Below are positions 34,853 to 47,536 of a stretch of DNA of 64,000 nucleotides, piece after piece (position 1 is the first letter of the stretch; every line of letters begins with the position of its first letter). The notes under the pieces were generated by a model. It did not search any database. It had not been told where the DNA came from and saw only the letters and a program-made list of their open reading frames with translations. The stretch is from Quercus robur. Taxonomy: Eukaryota; Streptophyta; Magnoliopsida; Fagales; Fagaceae. Both the position numbers and the translations under genes were made by a program. The stretch covers positions 54,470,354 to 54,534,353 of the forward strand of contig NC_065536.1 in assembly GCF_932294415.1 (NCBI RefSeq), written 5' to 3'.

Positions 34853-35811
34853 TGATAGGCCAAAAACGAATTGACCCCTTATGATAAATTAACCAATTAA
34901 TTTAGCCAAGTGAATTAATTAAGTTAATTAACATGCAAACGTGTGGTAGCGCAAAAAAAATCACCAAATAACTAAATATGCAGTGGAAAATAAATGACAT
35001 GGTGATTTGTTTGCGAATGGGGAAAACCTAACGGCAAAAACCCCATCGAGTGATTTTTAGGTCACCACTCCTGAAATTCCACTATTATCACAACAAGCGG
35101 TTACAAGTAAAGGAATCCCAGTACCTTATATCAACTTACAGTTGAACCCTTACCCCAATACCCAATTGGATTTGTTTTGTAGTGACAATTTCCCTTTTCG
35201 ATGCACGGCTCCCAAGTACGTGACTGACCAATTTGCGGATCCCAGTACGCGACTTCAATCACCAACTAGAGAAGGTTGTTGGCTGCAAAATTCTTCAGTT
35301 CATCCCAACGATGAAGATCAAGAAGATGCTTGGTCACAAAACCTTACGGTGCACATACACAACAACTTTTTCACAAGAATGATGAACTAGGGCAAAACTT
35401 TGTCTCTGGTTATAAATTGCTTGAACAAACTTTGCTCAACACTTGTGCAACTTGCATATCCTTTGACGACCCTTAAAATAATCCTTTTATATGTCTAGGG
35501 TTAGAAGAAAAGAAGGTCCAAATACATAATCACGGATTAGAGTCAAAACAAAACTGGAATTCTTTTTTTCATAAAACTCGACAGATAGTTGTCTGTTGAG
35601 GTGCTGTCGAGAAGCTGTTGAGCTTTAATGAACAGCACTTCTTCAGCTTAAATCTTGGACAAACTTGCATGTCTTCAACACAGTTTCTTGAAGTATTAAA
35701 CACATCCTAGATCTACCCAAATACAAGTAAAGTGTGTTTTGTCAAAGGATAAGCCAATTACATAAAAGAGTGACATATGTTACTAACAAGTGAATCTCAT
35801 ATGTCTTAACA
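34853..35811 (-). repeat. 3' LTR of the old non-autonomous element
   Basis: Minus-strand reading runs TGTTAAGACATATGAG ... CCTATCA. A TATAAAAGG box is at about 35483-35492 with a GTCGAG/CTGTCGAG word cluster upstream of it (35577-35625). Confidence 0.88.
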
Positions 35812-36349
35812 ATCTCTCCCTTTGGCAATCCGTGACAAAACCACAACAAACAAATGAAAAAAATGAGAGAAGTCATAAATCACTAAACTCATATTCACTT
35901 GTTGAATACAATGAAATCTATCCTAACACAAACTTTTGAAAAACTTTGCAAGAAGAAAGTTTATGGCAAGTAGACTTTGACAACCTGTATTTCTGAAACA
36001 CTTTTAAATAAAACTCATCAAGGCATCTTTGTGTGAAACAGAGATAATAGATTGCGTACACGTAATAAGAAGCGTGTGCATAAAGAGAGAAAAGAAATAA
36101 CACATGTAAGGGTAGGTGAAAGAAACATACACAACATATATAAAGAAGATAAGTACAATGTATGTCAAAATGGTCACAAGACCCTTGTACAAGAATAAAT
36201 GTATCTAAAATAGAGAAAAGAAAAAAAAATACATGTAATCCTCACTACATCCCTCAGATATCAACACTCCCCCTGACAAAATGTCCTATACTAACTCTCC
36301 CCCTAAGAAGGACTACTCTCATATCCAAAACTACTCCCCTTTTTTGTTA

Positions 36350-37550
36350 CGAGTGACAAAGGGTAAGAGTGTCAAGTAGACATCTCATCGGTAGAGCTAG
36401 CATCTCCATCATCATCCGAAGCATCATCATCATCATCATCCTCAGACTCAGAAGCCACTGGAGGCGGTGATGGAGGAGAAGCCTTAGGAGCAAAACCACC
36501 CATGGTTGCCTGTCACCGTGCAATACGACTGACATGAATGTTTACCTAATACAACTCCGTAGAGAGTGTATCAAGGCGAGCATCCATGCGCTGCAGCTGT
36601 GCCATGATGTCTCCTAGAGTCACATCACCCGAAGAAGAAAAGGGAATGGATGTGGATGGAGTAGAATGAGACGGAGCAGAACGGGAGGGAGGAGCTGCTG
36701 AATCCGACTGCTGAGATCGAAACTACGCCTCGCTACGTTTAACGGTAGTGTAGTCTATGGCACACATGACAGGAAAATGGTCGGAAGAGGGAAAAGGAAC
36801 AAAAAAATGGCATAGAATCCACGTGATAGCCGAAGGGAAAATGAGCTTATCACGGGTAGTCGTATCCCTATACACATCTAAGATAGAAAGAATGAAATGT
36901 GAAGGAAAATCTATAGTGAGGTGCTCTAGTAAAGAAAGCAAAAATCGAGCATGAGGCTCTGTGATAGAGTTATAGTGAGAGAGTGGGTGCAAAACAAAAG
37001 TCATCACCATGTTCATGAATCTAGGACCTTTAGCAAAAGGCCGACATGGTGTGAACTAACGATCACCCCAATTTACGGTACGCTCATAGAAAGCGGAAAT
37101 CATCTCGTCTTTGGACACAGTCTGTAGACGCTCACAATCGGGATAGTCAGGATGCTCTACCCTCGGAACATGAAGCACATCCGCAACAAGCTGCGGTGTG
37201 ACTACAATGCGAGTACCACTAATGCGAGTAGAAAAGAGAGGTACTGAAAAATCGAAACCATGCATGTTGGAGTAAAACTCCTGTATCAGAATGGTCGGAC
37301 AAGTGATCGGGACGTCACACAGTGACTCCCATCCCCGACTGTGAATGATAGTGGAAAGGTCAGTGTCGGCGAAGTCCGCCCAAATGACTCGGCGTTCCAA
37401 ATGAACATCTCCTTGAGCAAAGTTCTCCGAGAAGTCCTTTTGAGTATCCTCATCATGGAACCAAACATGTGAAGGAGTAGGATCAGAAGAAGACGATGTC
37501 CTAGAACGCAAAGGGTTCTGGGACGGAGCTAACTTATGCCTAGGTGCCAT
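36350..37550 (-). pseudogene. Transposase_32-like extra ORF of the old element
   Basis: Starts MAPRHKLAPSQNP at 37550 and stays in one frame to about 36380 apart from three TAG codons (near 37056, 36723 and 36547). Recognisable parts are RGWESLCDVPITCPTILIQEFYSNMHGFD, TPQLVADVLHVP and, further on, HYNSITEPHARFLLSLLEHL. The tail is Ser/Pro-rich and very acidic (ESEDDDDDDASDDD). It corresponds to the 358-aa ORF at 49588-50664 (shared RxWxxL...EFYSN, VxDVL...). The family is known as 'putative plant transposon protein' and its function is unknown. It is preceded by a 5'-leader intron (donor GTATGTCTC near 37938, acceptor TTACGTTAG near 37563). Confidence 0.75.
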
Positions 37551-38094
37551 AGACACAACTAACGTAAACAGAAGAAGGGGGGGGGGAGGGAGAGAAAGAA
37601 AGACAATCAAAAAAGCTAAAAAGCAGTTCAAATATAACAAGTATATTGAAAAGAAAGCACGTATGCATGAACATGTGATATGCAAAAGAAATTGCATCAT
37701 GGGCTCAGCCTAATCCAATCCTACCAGCACACAATCAATTGCACACATTTAAAATGCATGATAATACTGTTATTATGCTAATGTGATGCAATGCATGAGA
37801 TTTTAAACTCATTTAAGCAAAACCTCGCCCAAAATTTCAACAAACACTCATTAATTTCGAAAAACCCCAAAATTTTTCAAAATCCCCAAAAACTTAGGTT
37901 TTAGAGAATGAAATGCATGAAAATGAGGGATTAGAGACATACCAAGTGAGGAAAAACTTGATTAAGCTCGAGAATCCCTTGGCAAAGAGGTTAAGAGTGA
38001 TTAAGAAAGGTTTGGGAGGTGAAAAGATAGAAGTATCAAGAGAGAGATCGAGAGAAATGAGGTTCAGATCGCACGAGGAAGTAAAAATAGAACC

Positions 38095-38350
38095 TTAGTA
38101 AAGCTTGACAGATGAGGTGTCGAGCAAGGTGTCGAGGATTTTGCCTTAGACAGATATAGGTGTCGAGCAAGTGTCGAGGTACAAAAACATTAGACACAAG
38201 AGATGAGGCTCGATCAATCCACCAGGTGTCGAGAAGCTATCGAGGATCCAGGAACTTTCTCGTTCGATCCACCAGCTGACGAGGATCTATCGAGATTGCG
38301 ATAAGAAAAGACCTTAAGAGCTCGACAAATAGCCAGGTGTTGAGGAGGTG
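38095..38350 (-). promoter_or_regulatory. Internal GTCGAG-word cluster before the extra ORF
   Basis: At least ten near-copies of GTCGAG / GCTCGA / TCGAGG occur in 250 bp (GGTGTCGAGCAAGGTGTCGA, etc.). The same word lies in this element's LTR next to TATA. On the minus strand the cluster is followed by a CT-rich leader with a splice donor and then the extra ORF. I infer an internal promoter. Confidence 0.5.
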
Positions 38351-39470
38351 TTGAGATTGCTTAAAAAAGTTTTTCAAGAAGGGAAAAACACAGATATGAA
38401 TGCAATTAAGCATGCAACTCAACCAAGGATCTAATCAACATTTTAAGTTCTCAAAATCATCTCTCAACAAAAATTTTAAGCACAATGATCCCACACACAC
38501 ACACACACACTAAACAAGTCTAACCAATTTTATATTTCAAAAACAAATCAAGACAGTTGAGTGAGCATACATTAACACATGTAAAACCTTGTGATGGCCA
38601 AATCACATTGTACCTGCACATGTATCAAAAGTAGCAAAGAATATTGCATGTTATGTGTGAAAAACATCGCAAGATTGCATAAGTGTATACATGTTATGAT
38701 GATTTAAGATATGAGAAAATCACTTTAACTCATACAATCGTAACTATTTGATGGGAACCATCACCTTCGAAGTACATCCTATAACTCCCACATCTCCTAG
38801 AATACATGCTTGCAATTATATTTAAAGCATTTTGATCTTTTTGCTTTTCATTTTCTTTGCATATTTTATTTAAGCAAATCATGCATGAGCATATAAGAGA
38901 GAGAGAGAAGAAATACCCAATGATGGTAATCATTTGACATTCCAATTTTGCTATGCTGAAACACACAAATGTCATTGACACTGCACTTTTGCTATGCCAA
39001 AGCATACAGGTGTCATATTATGATTGGCGGGCAACAGTGGTGAGATGGTTATTTATGCCTTTCTCTTGGGATTTTCTAGTCATTCCCATCAAAAAGAGTG
39101 ATACGAGTGTTAAGTACAAGAGATAACTTAATCTTACTCATTACAAACAAGAGCCACAAAGCTCACTTGCTTAGTTGTGAATAGAGATGCTCATCTAAGC
39201 TACAAGAGATACAAAGTTTAGAAAATTTTGTTTTAATGGCCATCTAAAGTACACAAGTACCAATGTACACATAACACACTATTTTTGTATTTTTATGATT
39301 TTTCATTTTTTTTTTTAATTTTTATATTAAAAACAAAATAATCAAAACTGAAAACAAACAAAAACAAGTTAATCAATGCAAAGTATAAAAACTAGATTGA
39401 CTCAAAACTTGAAAGCAAAACACACAAGTAATGCACACATAAAAACAAGAAAAGATAGAGAGAAAAGTGA
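38351..39470. other. Spacer between Gag and the extra ORF of the old element
   Basis: AT-rich, untranslated. A (CA)n tract lies at 38492-38510. Nothing coding is recognised. It matches in position the 47537-48560 spacer of the young element. Confidence 0.5.
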
Positions 39471-41370
39471 TAGAATCACTTGTAGCCCTTTTCCTTCCAC
39501 ACCTCAAAAGAACCTTTCCTTTGATTAAACCCTTGAACTGGCAGTGAGGGGGAATAATTAAAACCGTTCAAGTTGGAAAGGAACATGAGGGCTTTGAGAA
39601 GATCTCCAAGGGAAGCAAGAGAGGATTGAAGCTGATTCTGGCTTCCAGATGCTATCATGCCGTTGCTCTGTTGAGTGGCAAGCCACTTATAGCAATTTGG
39701 TCGAGTATGACCGGCAACTCCACAATGATGATAGAGATGCTGCTTCTTTTGTTTAGGCTTTTAAGAGTTAGTTTTCTTAGTCCTGTGATTCTTAACTTCC
39801 TTCTTATCTTGCTTAGGGGGTGCTCTTAAGATAGATTTTCCCTTGTCTAAGTTCTCACTAGCTAAAACAGTTTTAACATTATTGTTCTCAATTTCAACAT
39901 TATTGTTAGGAGGAACAAAAACAGTAGTACTAGTAGAAGCAGTATTAGAGGAAGAGAAACCATACCCTAAACCTGTTCGATCAGAAGCAGATTTTTGAAG
40001 ACTGATCATCTCATTAAGCTTTGCACTTGAAGTCCTCTACAATTGAGCTCTAACTTGAAACAGCTCCACTTCAAGCTTCTTGGTCTTCTTAGCCAAGAAA
40101 TTGTTCTCGTACTTCAATGCTCCAATAGTCTGATTAGCCTCATCAAACTTTGTGGACAACTTTTCACGATCAAGTTCCACATCACTAAGCTTCTTGGTGG
40201 TCAGCCTGTAAAGTTTCTCATGTTTCTCAGAAAGCTTGTATAATTTCTCATAGGCTGTATGAATATCATCTTAAACTTGGACTCCACCAATTCCTTTTCT
40301 TCAACCACATCTTCAACAATCCCATCAGTAGGATTAACAGTGGCAGTGAGGGCATTCAAGATTCCGTCATCCTCATTGTCGGAATCATCCTCAAGCTTGG
40401 TGTCGCTCAAGGTAGCAGCAAGTGCCTTACTCTTCCCAATGCTCTTGAGATATGTAGGACACTCTTGTTTCATGTAACCGAAGCCTTGACACCTAAAGCA
40501 CTTAGGTCCTGCGGGAATAGTGTATTAACCGCCATCCCTTGCATCCTTCTTCCCTTTGTCTTGGATCTTGAATTGAGAAGAACTAGATTGCCTACGGTCC
40601 TTGTCAAAGCCCTTTCCATTGGCATTCTTCATAAACTTCTTGAACTGCCTGGTGATGTATGACTACATCTTAGAATCTTCATCATTTGAAGACTCATTTG
40701 TCTCACTGCTCTTGGCCTTCAGTGCCATGCTCTTGCCTTTACTGGTATTGCCAATCCTAGTCAACCCTAGCTCGTAGGTTTGCAGATTTCCAACCAACTC
40801 TGTCAAAGGAATTTTGTCAATGTCCTTTGATTCCTCGATTGCCGTAATCTTAGCATGGAATCTCTCAAGTAAAGATCTGAGCACCTTTCTCACAATCTTG
40901 GGTTCAGGAATGGTTTCCCTAAGATTGAAAGCTGAGTTCATTATGTCTTTGAGCTTGGCATAGAACTCATCGAACGACTCATCCTCCTCTATCTTAATCT
41001 CTTCAAAGCTTGTAGTGAGCTTCTGAAGCTTTGAATCCCTAATAGCTTTTGTTCCCTCATAGGTTGTCTGGAGGATGGTCCATGATTCCTTAGCAGTTTC
41101 AGTGGAGGATATCTTCTTGAACTCCTCATTGGTGACCGCACTGAATAAGGCATTCAACGCTCTACTATTGAAGTTTTCCGCCTTGATCTTAGCATCATCC
41201 CAGTCGGCCGACGCTTCCTTCGACTTGGTCCAGCCTATCTCAACAGCTTCCCGCACTTTCTCATCTAAAGACTGCAAGAAAGCTCTTATGCGTACTTTCC
41301 AATATGCATAGTTAGTGCCATTAAATAAAGAAGGTATGATTAACGACTATCCTCTATCCATGACAAACAG
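39470..41370 (-). pseudogene. Gag of the old non-autonomous element
   Basis: Copia-type Gag (UBN2/retrotran_gag_2): FNGTNYAYWKVRIRAFL, AKESWTILQTTYEGT, KLQKLTTSFEEIKI, RKVLRSLLERFHAKITAIEESKD, ELVGNLQTYE. Then a knuckle reading CFRCQGFGYMKQEC, in which the His of CCHC has become Tyr. Then a coiled-coil region and a second knuckle (about 39690-39730, CHHCGVAGHTRPNC). An early stop at codon 5 and later TAG/TAA codons break it. The same order is seen in 45566-47536. Confidence 0.8.
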
Positions 41371-41434
41371 GGGTCAAAAGATCAACACAACAAAGATTAA
41401 ACCCTAATCAGAGTGTGCCTGCTCTGATACCACT

Positions 41435-42380
41435 TGATAGGCCAAAAACGAATTGACCCATTGTGATAAATTAACCAATTAATTTAGCCAAGTGAATTAA
41501 TTAAGTTAATTAACATGCAAACTCATGGTAGCACAAACAAATCACTAAATAACTAAATATGCAGCATAAAATAAATGACACGGTGATTTGTTTACGAATG
41601 GGGAAAACCTAACGACAAAAACCCAACTGGGTGATTTTCAGGTCACCACCCCCAAAATTCCACTATTATCACAACAAGCGGTTACAAGTAGAGGAATCCC
41701 AGTATCTTATACCAACCTACAGTTGAACCTTTACCTCAATACCTAATTGGACTTGTTCTGTAGTGACAATTTCCCTTTTCGATGCATGGCTCCCAAGTAC
41801 GTGACTAACCAATGCGCGGATCCCAGTATGTGACTTCAATCACCAACTAGAGAAGGTTGTTGGCTGCAAAGTTCTTTAGTTCATCCCAATGATGAGGATC
41901 AAGAAGATGCTTGGTCACAAAACCCTACGATGTACATTCACAACAACTTCTTCACAAGAATGATGAACTAGGGCAAAACTTTGTCTCTGGTTACAAATTA
42001 CTTGAACAAACTTTGCTCAACACTTGTGTAACTTGCATACCTTTTGATGGCCCTTAAAATAATCTTTTTATATGTCTAGTGTTAGAAGAAAAGAAGGCAT
42101 AAACACATAATCAAGGATTAGAGTTAAAACAGAACTGGAATTTTGTTTTTCATAAAGCTCGATAGATAGTTGTCTATCGAGGTGCTGTCGAGCTTTAATG
42201 AACAACACTTCTTCAGCTTGAATCTTGGACAGACTTGCATGTCGTCAACACTTGATCTTGAAACACAGTTTCTTGAAGTATTAAACACATCTTAGATCTA
42301 GTACGTTTTGACAAAGGATAAGCTAATTACATAAAATAGTGACATATGTTCCTAACAAGTAAATCACATATGTCCTAACA
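41435..42380 (-). repeat. 5' LTR of the old non-autonomous element
   Basis: 946 bp, pairing with 34853-35811. A CTATCGAGG / TGTCGAGC cluster is at 42157-42196, and the TATAAAAAG box is at about 42064-42073 (minus strand). Numerous differences from its partner indicate an old insertion. Confidence 0.88.
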
Positions 42381-43676
42381 CAATGTGGGTTTGGGAGTAT
42401 GTGGTACCTCTTAAGAAGAAGCAAAGGAGTTGACACTTAGTTATAGGTCTAGGAACTGAAGAAATGACTCCATGAAGGTCTTCCTACCAGACAAGATTTA
42501 GAGTTAGGGTATAGGATGGGAAGAGGTTAGGCACCCCAAGCCCGCCCAGCTGTAGCTGACCTTCATATATTGTTGCTTGATTTCAACATGAGGTAAATTT
42601 ATCCTAGAGGTTCAAATGTGTGCATTTGCATCTAGACCTAGGTGTAGTCTACGGGTCATGTGAGACAATTTATGGAAAGCGATATAGACATGCAAGCATG
42701 TATGCATATAAGGAGTCATGGAAGGATTATCTAATTCATGGCAATGAACTCGAAGAAATGAAACATGGCATGGGAAACAACATGGTGAGACAACAGTAAG
42801 GTATTTAATGTGTGTGCATGTGTATACCCAATCATGCATGTCCACAAGCACATGCATGTAGGTACCAAACAAAGTTGTGAGTCTTGCTCCAGATGGTGCT
42901 TAAGTCTTATGAGAAGCGGTCATTAATTTGAAGTTAAGTCTTCATTAATTGATATGTGTTTTCCTTTTATTAGACTTTGAGTTGTCTTTATTTAACATTA
43001 AGAGCTTTAAGACTTTTAAGGCTTAACAACGATTTGACTAATTAGGGTTTAATTGACTTGAATTCTGATGTTGCCATTTAAATTCATACCAATTACCTTA
43101 ATTATATGAAGATTTTGTTTATTATACTTTTCTTGTATTTGAATAGCCTATTATCCTCAAAAGAATTGAATACTAATTAGCTATTGACTTTGAGTTTAGA
43201 AAGTATTTAAGCCTTTTAAAGTTTGAATGTTTCCTCACATGTTTCTAAGACTTTTGGTTGCCTTATTAATTTTGAATTAGAATTAAAGAATATACGAGAG
43301 AGAAGGGAGAAAAAGAACTAAGGTTTTGAAATGTATAAGGAAAAAAGAAGAAGAGTATTTGATATTTTGCAATTAATATCACACAAGGAAAGAAACAAAG
43401 ATAGTCAGAAATATGTATTAAAAATGGATTAAAAAAAGGATAGATAATAAAACATGACATTAAAGATAGATAAAACAAAAAAAAAGGAAGGAAATCTGGT
43501 TATGGTCCAAATTGGCATACGCCATAAGAAAGGTGTGTATGCACTCTTCTATCGGAGTACGCACTTGAGATTCAAAGAATATTTCTAGAAAAATTGATCA
43601 AAACAATAATTCTTGCCGTCTAAAAGCTGTGTACGCCAGGATATGGACGCGTATGCATCTCATCCTATGCGTACAT
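42381..43676. repeat. Fragment of an older host repeat, probably gypsy LTR-like
   Basis: No coding sequence. The block GGTTAGGCACCCCAAGCCCGCCC (about 42526-42548) and repeated CG words (GGCATACGCC, GAGTACGCAC, GTGTACGCCAGG at 43515-43640) resemble plant Tat/Ogre-type LTRs. Similar words recur at 56254-56310, beyond the nested elements, so both may be parts of one old element split by insertions. Confidence 0.4.
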
Positions 43677-44379
43677 TGTTAGGATTAGTGCCCTTAAATC
43701 CTATTGTAAGATGCTATGTATGTTATTATGTATGACATTATATATGACTTAATGTTGTGATTAATAAAGTTTCTTTATTATTATCTAAATAATGGTAATG
43801 TGAATATTCGGACATTATCATATAGTCCATGAGATGCATAGTATATGATTTATGTGATTTGGTCACAGAAGATATAGATCACAAGTTCTTTGTAAACTTA
43901 GAATTTTGGTTCATAGTCGGTGATGAAATTGGGCGTATCATCTGCGAAGACTATAACATATCAACTAAGATAATTTGTCTTGATCATGGAAGTGGAAACT
44001 TCTAGTTGATATGTTTTAAGAGTTAAGACATATTGAACTGGACCACTGTGAGATTTATTATTCTCCTAACGACTGTCAAATGAATAATAAATCTCACGAC
44101 TTCTATTTGCATGAACTCTTAATCCTGAGAGAATAATGGACCTGATAATGAGGTGTAGGTTACTTTGATATATTAGGAGTGAGATCTAAAGTTACGATCA
44201 AAACCTCAATATGTTGGGTAACCACATATAGTGTTGATGGAACATATATTCTTAAGATGAAATTCATAGTCTCTTAACGGAGATATAAAATATTCCCTTA
44301 AAATAAGTTTAATGGGTTCAATTATTTAGAGAGTTAGGCCTAACCATTTTAGTAAGAAATTACTAAAGTATATATTTAT

Positions 44380-45490
44380 TGTAAGGTTGAATTTATTCAA
44401 CCATCTAATTGGCTTTATTCCGTGCCAAATTTGCTTGTAATTCAGCATTTAGTAACCCTGTATTTAGGTGGGATTGTTGTAAGGGTAGTGAGTGAGATAG
44501 TGTGAAGATTGCTCAAGAGTGTGCAAGAAAACAGAGTGTCGCGGCTGGGACTCGCGGCTGGACTCGCGGCTTCAACCCGCCAGAAGATGCACACGTGCCA
44601 AGCATGCTGGAAGATGAACAGTCATGCTAGCTGGAGCACTACAGGACAAAACAGGACAACTGGCCATACGGTTAACTCGCGACTGGAACTCGCGACTTAG
44701 TCAAGCCGCGAGGTCAAGCCGCGAGCCACCCCTGTTTTGGAAAAACCTGACGTTTCGCATTCCACTCCTCTTCAGTATAAATACCCTTTTAACCCACGAT
44801 TGAAAGAGAGCTTCCAGAGAGAATTTTGAGAGAGAAACCCTAAAGAAAAACCAGATTGTTTCACCCACAATCTCTACCTTAGAGTCTCATCAAATTCCCT
44901 CACTCTCTTCCTCTCCATTGTCAAATCCTTGAGAGGCCTTTATACCAAACCTGGTTCTCACCATTATCATCCCTGTGAGACAGTCGTTTGGAGTTCTGGG
45001 AAGCAGTTAGGAAGGAGCCAATATTCATTGGTTGATGCTACGGTGTAGTAGCGGAATCCGGAAAGCTAGAAACGAAAAAGGTTCGGCGCAACCTCGTTGG
45101 AGCAAGAAGCTTGGAGGGCTTAGGTGCATTGGGTAGATTAGGCTTGGAGGGTCTATTGCTGTCCTTGTATCCCAACTGTATTTTCTAGTGGATTGATTAC
45201 CGCTTGGAGGGCGGCGGAGAGGTTTTTCGCCGAGGTCTTCGGTTTCCTCTTCGATAACATATCTGGTGTTATTGCTGTGTTTGCATCTTCCTTCCTCTCT
45301 ATCTCTGTCTTTACATTATCTGCTGTGGTTTATTTTGTTAAGACTTAGATAGTTGTTTAATCAATTCCATGTTATAGCATATGTTAAGTTTCCGCACACT
45401 AGTTGTTTAACATATTGCTTGTATTGATTGAATTGGTTTTTGGGGGTCTAAACGTTCAAAAGTGTTTTTGTACACGTTTTTGAACTTTCA
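44380..45490 (+). repeat. 5' LTR of the young element
   Basis: TGTAAGGTTG ... GAACTTTCA. GTCGCGGC/CTCGCGAC/GCCGCGAG words cluster at 44536-44726, and TATAAATA is at 44776-44783. A CT-rich R/U5 follows. Confidence 0.95.
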
Positions 45491-45565
45491 ATTGGTATCA
45501 GAGCGGGTACACATCTGTTTGGTTTCATTACCATTGTGTGATCCTTGACTCCCGTTCTTTTTGAG

Positions 45566-47536
45566 ATGGATAGGTCTCAATCCCTTAATGCACCTCCATA
45601 TTTTGATGGAAGTAATTATGCATTTTGGAAGGTTCGTATGAGAGCCTTTTTATGCTCTATTGATGAATCCGTGTGGGATGCTGTTGAGATGGGTTGGACC
45701 AAACCTGAAGCAGCCAAATCCACATGGGATAAGGCAGCACTTACTGCTTCTAATGCTAACAGTAAAGCACTAAATGCTATTTTCTGTGGTGTGTCTCCAG
45801 ATGAATTTCACAGGATTTCTCACATTATTATTGCCAAAGATGCATGGGAGATTCTGGAAACAACTTATGAAGGCACGAAGAAGGTGAAAGATACCAAGTT
45901 ACAAATGCTGACCACTCGGTTTGAGGAGCTCAAGATGAGTGAGGATGAGTCTTTCGACTCTTTCTATGGGAAGTTGAATGAAGTGGTTGTCAGTAAGTTT
46001 AACTTGGGGGAGAAGATGGAGGACTCTAAGATTGTAAGGAAGATCCTTCGATCATTGCCGGAAAGCTTCCGTGCTAAAGTGACAGCCATTGAAGAGAGCA
46101 AGGATCTTGACGACATCAAGGTGCAGGAGCTGGTTGGTTCTCTACAGACCTATGAAATGTCGCTGCCAAATCAACGGAAGGGTAAATCCATTGCTCTAAA
46201 GACCGTTAATGAGAAGGTGGAAGATCAAGGCTCGTAAGGAGAAGATATGGTTGACAAGGATGTAGCCTATCTTGTTAAAAATTTCAAGAAGTTTTTGAAA
46301 TTCAAAAACAATGGAAAATTTGATGATAAGAGAAATTTCCAAAATTCTGGAAGGGAGAAGAGGGATTTCAAGAGGAAAGATGGAAAAGAATCCCAATCCA
46401 CACAAAGTGTTACTTGTTTTGAATGCAACGGGCATGGACACTTCAAGAGGGAATGTCCTAACTATTTGAAATCAAAAGGCAAGGTGTATCCCACGACCTT
46501 GAGTGATTCAGACTCGTCCGACTCAGAATCTGAAGAGAGCTGTGATGGAGAAGGAAACTACTCAGCTTTCATGACTATTGCTCATGTTGAGTCTTCGGAT
46601 GAATTGAATTTGCTTGTTCAAGACCTTGGAGAACATAGTGAGGATGACTCACTAGGAATTGCTGAAGAATCAGAAGCTGAAGAAGAAGAAAGCACAGCAA
46701 CTCTTCAAGAAAATTACAACTCACTTTTGGAGAAATCAGGTGAATACACAAGGGTAGCCAAGGCAGCTGTGAGAAAGATGAAGAAGGCTGAGGAGGACTA
46801 CAAAAGTCTCCTAATCCGGTATAGGGAGGCCAAATGCGAGATTGAAACTCTTAATGGTGAGCTGTCCGAAGCCTACACTAAAGTGAGATTCCTTGAGAAT
46901 GAGGTTGTTCAAGCAAATGCAAAAATAGAAAGGGTCACCACCAAGAAGCTTGATGATGTTATATCATCTCAAAAGAGCTTCTCAGACAAATCCGGACTGG
47001 GATATACCGGAGGAAGTAGCTCAACTGGAAATGTCACCAAAGAAGTGAAGTTTGTGAAGTCCAAAGATCCAGTTGTAGCTGACTCTACAAGTGTGAACCT
47101 CGAGGTGGAGAAAAAGAAGAATGTGGTGGACCAACGGATGCTGAATCATCGGAATCAGTCTATGGGCAGGTCCGAGTCTCGTGCCAAGTCACGTCCACGA
47201 CCACAAAGAGGTCCTAGAGGAATGTATGTGTGCCATTATTGCGGACTTCAAGGGCACACTCGACCAAATTGCCAAAAGCTGAGGGCAATGAACAGTGCAA
47301 CTCCTCAAAGGTCAGGAGGACCAAGAGTTGATAGGAGAACTTGGGCAGGTGATCAACCTAGAGAGCAACATGGAGATCCCGGAATGGTGAACGTGATGAA
47401 GATGATTGGTGCATTCACCAACTGCTTGGAAAGCTTCTCACGAAGGTTTGAAAGCCCTAACTCCCGTACCCAATTCTCTAAGGAAATCACCCCAAACGCA
47501 AGTGTCGTGTGGGTGAAAAGGGGTACTCATGCATAA
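45566..47536 (+). pseudogene. Gag of the young element, one internal stop
   Basis: From MDRSQSLNAPPYF at 45566 the frame runs to 47536 with a single stop (TAA at about 46235) between the Gag core and the zinc-knuckle half. It would be ~656 aa if read through. Order: copia Gag core (FDGSNYAFWKVRMRAFL, KDAWEILETTYEGT, RKILRSLPESFRAKVTAIEESKD), basic linker, CCHC knuckle CFECNGHGHFKREC, acidic region, coiled coil (about 46700-46940), second CCHC CHYCGLQGHTRPNC, and a terminal WVKRGTHA. Both knuckles are intact. It should package the element's RNA. Either the two halves are used separately or this copy relies on Gag from elsewhere. Confidence 0.88.

Larger units (their letters stand above)
34853..42380 (-). 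mobile_element. Old non-autonomous LTR element, 7.5 kb, Gag plus extra ORF, no pol
   Basis: LTRs 34853-35811 (3', 959 bp) and 41435-42380 (5', 946 bp) differ at many sites. A perfect 5-bp target duplication CAATG flanks it (34848-34852 and 42381-42385). The primer site complementary to initiator tRNA-Met (GCTCTGATACCA on the plus strand, 41421-41432) adjoins the 5' LTR, and a CCAAAGGGAGAGAT polypurine tract adjoins the 3' LTR. It encodes Gag and a Transposase_32-like ORF, both broken, and no protease, RT or integrase. The layout equals that of the young plus-strand element at 44380-52583. Confidence 0.9.

Noticed and set aside
36162..36535. Short ORFs on both strands near the extra ORF of the old element
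   Set aside because: The minus-strand Asp/Glu or Met-rich strings are other-frame readings of the acidic tail of the Transposase_32-like pseudogene.
44509..44700. 63-aa ORF repeated identically at 51602-51793
   Set aside because: The repetition is due to the two near-identical LTRs. The frame crosses the CpG word cluster and has no gene features.
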